Both the position numbers and the translations under genes were made by a program. This document shows positions 62,085 through 64,000 of a DNA stretch of 64,000 nucleotides, piece after piece. Source of the stretch: Sphingomonas sp. Root241 (GTDB lineage: Bacteria; Pseudomonadota; Alphaproteobacteria; Sphingomonadales; Sphingomonadaceae). A model generated the notes under the pieces. That model worked only from the letters and a program-made list of their open reading frames with translations. It did no database searches and was not told where the DNA came from. Numbering within the stretch: position 1 is the first letter of the stretch; the number at the start of each line of letters is the position of its first letter. The stretch spans positions 2,169,997-2,233,996 of the forward strand of contig NZ_LMIV01000001.1 in the NCBI RefSeq assembly GCF_001428865.1, written 5' to 3'.

Positions 62085-62512
62085 GATTGCGGCTCGTCCG
62101 GCGTCGGGGGCTGATCCGGCATCACGGCCTTGGGCTTGCGCACCCGCTTCGGCTTCGCCGCGGCCGGTTCGGTCGTCTCGGCGGGGAACAATGCCGGCTG
62201 CTCGACCATCACCGGATCTTCGTCAGCGGCCGGATCCTGCGCGAAATGCTCGGGCTGAGGCGCGGGCAGCGACGGCGTGGGATGCTCGCGCATGATCCGC
62301 TCATTCTCCGCAGCCCATTGCTTCTCCATCTCGGCAAGCTCGGATTCGCGGATCATCGTGTCGATCCCCGAGCGGAACTGGCGCGCGACGCCGCGCGCCT
62401 TTCCCACCCATTTGCCGACGAAGCGCATCGCGCGCGGCAGGTCCTTGGGTCCGATCACCAGCAGCGCCACCACGGCCACAAGCAGCAACTCGGTCGGCGC
62501 TACGTCTAACAT
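62081..62512 (-). CDS. tatB: Twin-arginine translocase subunit TatB
   Basis: 143 residues. N-terminal membrane helix then amphipathic helix: MLDVAPTELLLVAVVALLVI, GPKDLPRAMRFVGKWVGKAR, then a proline- and acid-rich tail. The Sec-independent protein TatB receives substrates in the TatBC complex. It starts 61 bases after tatA and overlaps tatC. Confidence 0.92.
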   Translation of the reverse strand: MLDVAPTELLLVAVVALLVIGPKDLPRAMRFVGKWVGKARGVARQFRSGIDTMIRESELAEMEKQWAAENERIMREHPTPSLPAPQPEHFAQDPAADEDPVMVEQPALFPAETTEPAAAKPKRVRKPKAVMPDQPPTPDEPQS

Positions 62513-62573
62513 TCGGCACTGCCTCGGGCGCGCCCCGAAGCGAGACGCGGATCAACGGTGGATGGAATCGGAC

Positions 62574-62816
62574 TCAGCGCTCTTCGCGCGTGCGCTCGGC
62601 TTCGGTCTGGAAGCTCGCGTCCGGCGTCGGTGCGGGCTTGCCCTCGATCCGGGTCGGCGGCGCCGGCGTGGCTTCGTCGTCCTCGGCCATGCCCTTCTTG
62701 AAGTTCTTCACGCCCTTGGCGACGTCGCCCATCAGGTTGGAAAAACGACCGCCACCCAGCAACAGGATCGCTACCACACCGAACACAAGCCAGTGCACAA
62801 GGCTTAAACCGCCCAT
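62574..62816 (-). CDS. tatA: Twin-arginine translocase subunit TatA
   Basis: 80 residues. [20 protein letters not shown] then [20 protein letters not shown] and FKKGM are characteristic of TatA, the pore-forming subunit. It is upstream of tatB in the standard order. Confidence 0.94.
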   Translation of the reverse strand: MGGLSLVHWLVFGVVAILLLGGGRFSNLMGDVAKGVKNFKKGMAEDDEATPAPPTRIEGKPAPTPDASFQTEAERTREER

Positions 62817-62905
62817 CAGAAATCTCCTCTATCGCGACCTATCTAGGCTTCGCGCGCGTCCGGGGCAACGGCCCAGGCAAGGCCGCCGTGAATTGTTGGC
62901 GAGCC

Positions 62906-63496
62906 CTATTCGTCTTCCATGACAGTTTCGCTCGCGCCTTGCTCGAACTCCCCCTCGAAGGCGAGGTCGACCGGATCGAGCAGCCCCGCCGCCTTGAGAT
63001 CGTCGATCCCCGGCAGATCACGCCGGCTGGCGAGCCCGAACTGGCTGAGAAAGCCCGCCGTCGTCGCATAAGTGAGAGGGCGCCCCGGCACTTCGCGGCG
63101 CCCCGCCGGGCGCACCCAGCCCGCCACCATCAGCACGTCGATCGTGCCCTTGGAGATCTGCACCCCGCGAATCGCCTCGATCTCGGCGCGTGTCACTGGC
63201 TCGTGATAGGCGATGATAGCCAGCGTCTCGATACCCGCGCGGCTGAGTTTCCGGCTCTCCTCGCGGTCGCGTCGTAGCAGATGCGCGAGATCGGCGGCGG
63301 TCTGGAAATGCCAGCGCTCGCCGCGGCGGACCAGCTCGATCCCGCGCCCGGCATAAAGCGCTTCCAGTGTCGCCAGCGCGCCGCGAACATCGGCCTCGGC
63401 GCCGACATGCGCCTTGATCTCGTCAACGGTCATCGGATGCTCGGAAGCGAACAACACCGCCTCGACGGCACGGCCCAGATCGTCCTGGCGGATCAT
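62906..63496 (-). CDS. scpB: Segregation and condensation protein ScpB
   Basis: 196 residues from ATG 63496. Two winged helix domains: LGRAVEAVLFASEHPMTVDE and then IAYHEPVTRAEIEAIRGVQI, KGTIDVLMVAGWVRPAGRRE. It joins ScpA and SMC in chromosome condensation. The start overlaps the scpA stop by four bases. A longer upstream frame is low-complexity and not coding. Confidence 0.92.
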   Translation of the reverse strand: MIRQDDLGRAVEAVLFASEHPMTVDEIKAHVGAEADVRGALATLEALYAGRGIELVRRGERWHFQTAADLAHLLRRDREESRKLSRAGIETLAIIAYHEPVTRAEIEAIRGVQISKGTIDVLMVAGWVRPAGRREVPGRPLTYATTAGFLSQFGLASRRDLPGIDDLKAAGLLDPVDLAFEGEFEQGASETVMEDE

Positions 63497-64000
63497 GCGC
63501 TCGCCTTGAGATAGAGCGGCGCGAACGCCGATTTCTGCTTGAGCTCGAGCCGCCCCTGCCGCGCCAGCTCGAGCGCGGCTACGAACGAGGAAGCGAGCGC
63601 CGATTTGCGATAGGTCCCGCTCGCTCCTTCGGGAAGGAAAGTCTCGATCGTGCTCCACTCGATTCGCGTGCCGATCAGTGCCGAAACACGCTCGATCGCC
63701 TCTTCCAGCGTCATCACGTCGCGCACCGCCACTACGTGCATCACCGGCCGGGTGCGCGCGCTGATCCGGCCATAAGCGGCGATCAGGTCATAGATCTCCG
63801 CCTCGTAGCGCCCCTTGCGCACCACGCGCAGCCCTTCCGGGGTCCCGCGCAGGAAGACGTCGCGCCCGAGCCGGTCGCGCGCCACCAGCCGCGCCCCGGC
63901 CTCACGCATCGCATTGAGCCGCTCGAGCCGCAGCTGGAGCCGCAGCGCCAGTTCCTCGGGGCTCGGCGTCTCCTCGGGATTGCGCGGCAGCAGCAGCGCC
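63493..64000 (-). CDS. scpA: Segregation and condensation protein ScpA, partial (N-terminus beyond window)
   Basis: The frame runs off the right edge. Its C-terminal 169 codons are in the window and include VVAVRDVMTLEEAIERVSAL and TFLPEGASGTYRKSALASSF, VAALELARQGRLELKQKSAF, the kleisin end that binds SMC. It overlaps scpB by four bases. Confidence 0.88.
   Translation of the reverse strand, partial: ALLLPRNPEETPSPEELALRLQLRLERLNAMREAGARLVARDRLGRDVFLRGTPEGLRVVRKGRYEAEIYDLIAAYGRISARTRPVMHVVAVRDVMTLEEAIERVSALIGTRIEWSTIETFLPEGASGTYRKSALASSFVAALELARQGRLELKQKSAFAPLYLKASA

Overview
The window looks like chromosome of a Sphingomonas-type alphaproteobacterium (order Sphingomonadales). The reasons are high GC; a serine palmitoyltransferase of exactly 420 residues next to its own acyl carrier protein (the sphingolipid pathway that replaces lipopolysaccharide in this group); a complete PhyR-NepR-EcfG general stress response locus with a PhyP-like protein; and the order scpA-scpB-tatA-tatB-tatC. 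No ribosomal RNA, CRISPR array or intact insertion sequence was found.

Left part, 1 to about 28,000, reads as accessory DNA. From left to right it holds: (a) a two-partner secretion pair (TpsB transporter, TpsA exoprotein cut by the window edge) behind a NarL-type regulator and a hybrid kinase; (b) an ArgP/ArgO divergent pair, a RibD-C reductase and gene remnants; (c) a glucuronoxylan locus: LacI regulator, TonB-dependent receptor with a LacI-type operator, GH115 alpha-glucuronidase, plus a broken GH29 fucosidase; (d) a ClC chloride channel divergent from a MarR regulator, with two matching palindromes; (e) a 1,758-residue autotransporter with about 20 degenerate 50-residue repeats, divergent from an XRE-type regulator with a 20-bp palindrome between them; (f) a decayed tyrosine integrase next to tRNA-Ser(CGA), which may mark the edge of an old island.

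Right part, about 28,100 to 64,000, is mostly core genome: hspQ, rplU-rpmA, acetyltransferases, a TetR regulator, a CHASE3-type hybrid kinase, acyl carrier protein-spt, a COG2509 flavoprotein, obgE-(small membrane protein)-proB-epimerase, lptF-lptG, a fatty-acid desaturase, erpA-xth, a chemoreceptor, a porin, an M23 peptidase, glnE-bcp-DUF455, the general stress response cluster, entericidin, and tatCBA with scpBA. Palindromic repeats of three types sit in the gaps.

The most interesting observation is in the stress-response cluster. Directly after phyP there is a sigma-EcfG-type promoter (GGAAC, 17 bases, GTT, the same spacing as the one before nepR). It is followed by about 100 bases that fold into two hairpins, each with a run of 7 to 9 cytosines in its loop, the second with a perfect 15-bp stem. 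This is the layout expected for a stress-induced small RNA of the Caulobacter GsrN kind. A 45-residue membrane protein gene between phyR and ecfG is also easily overlooked.
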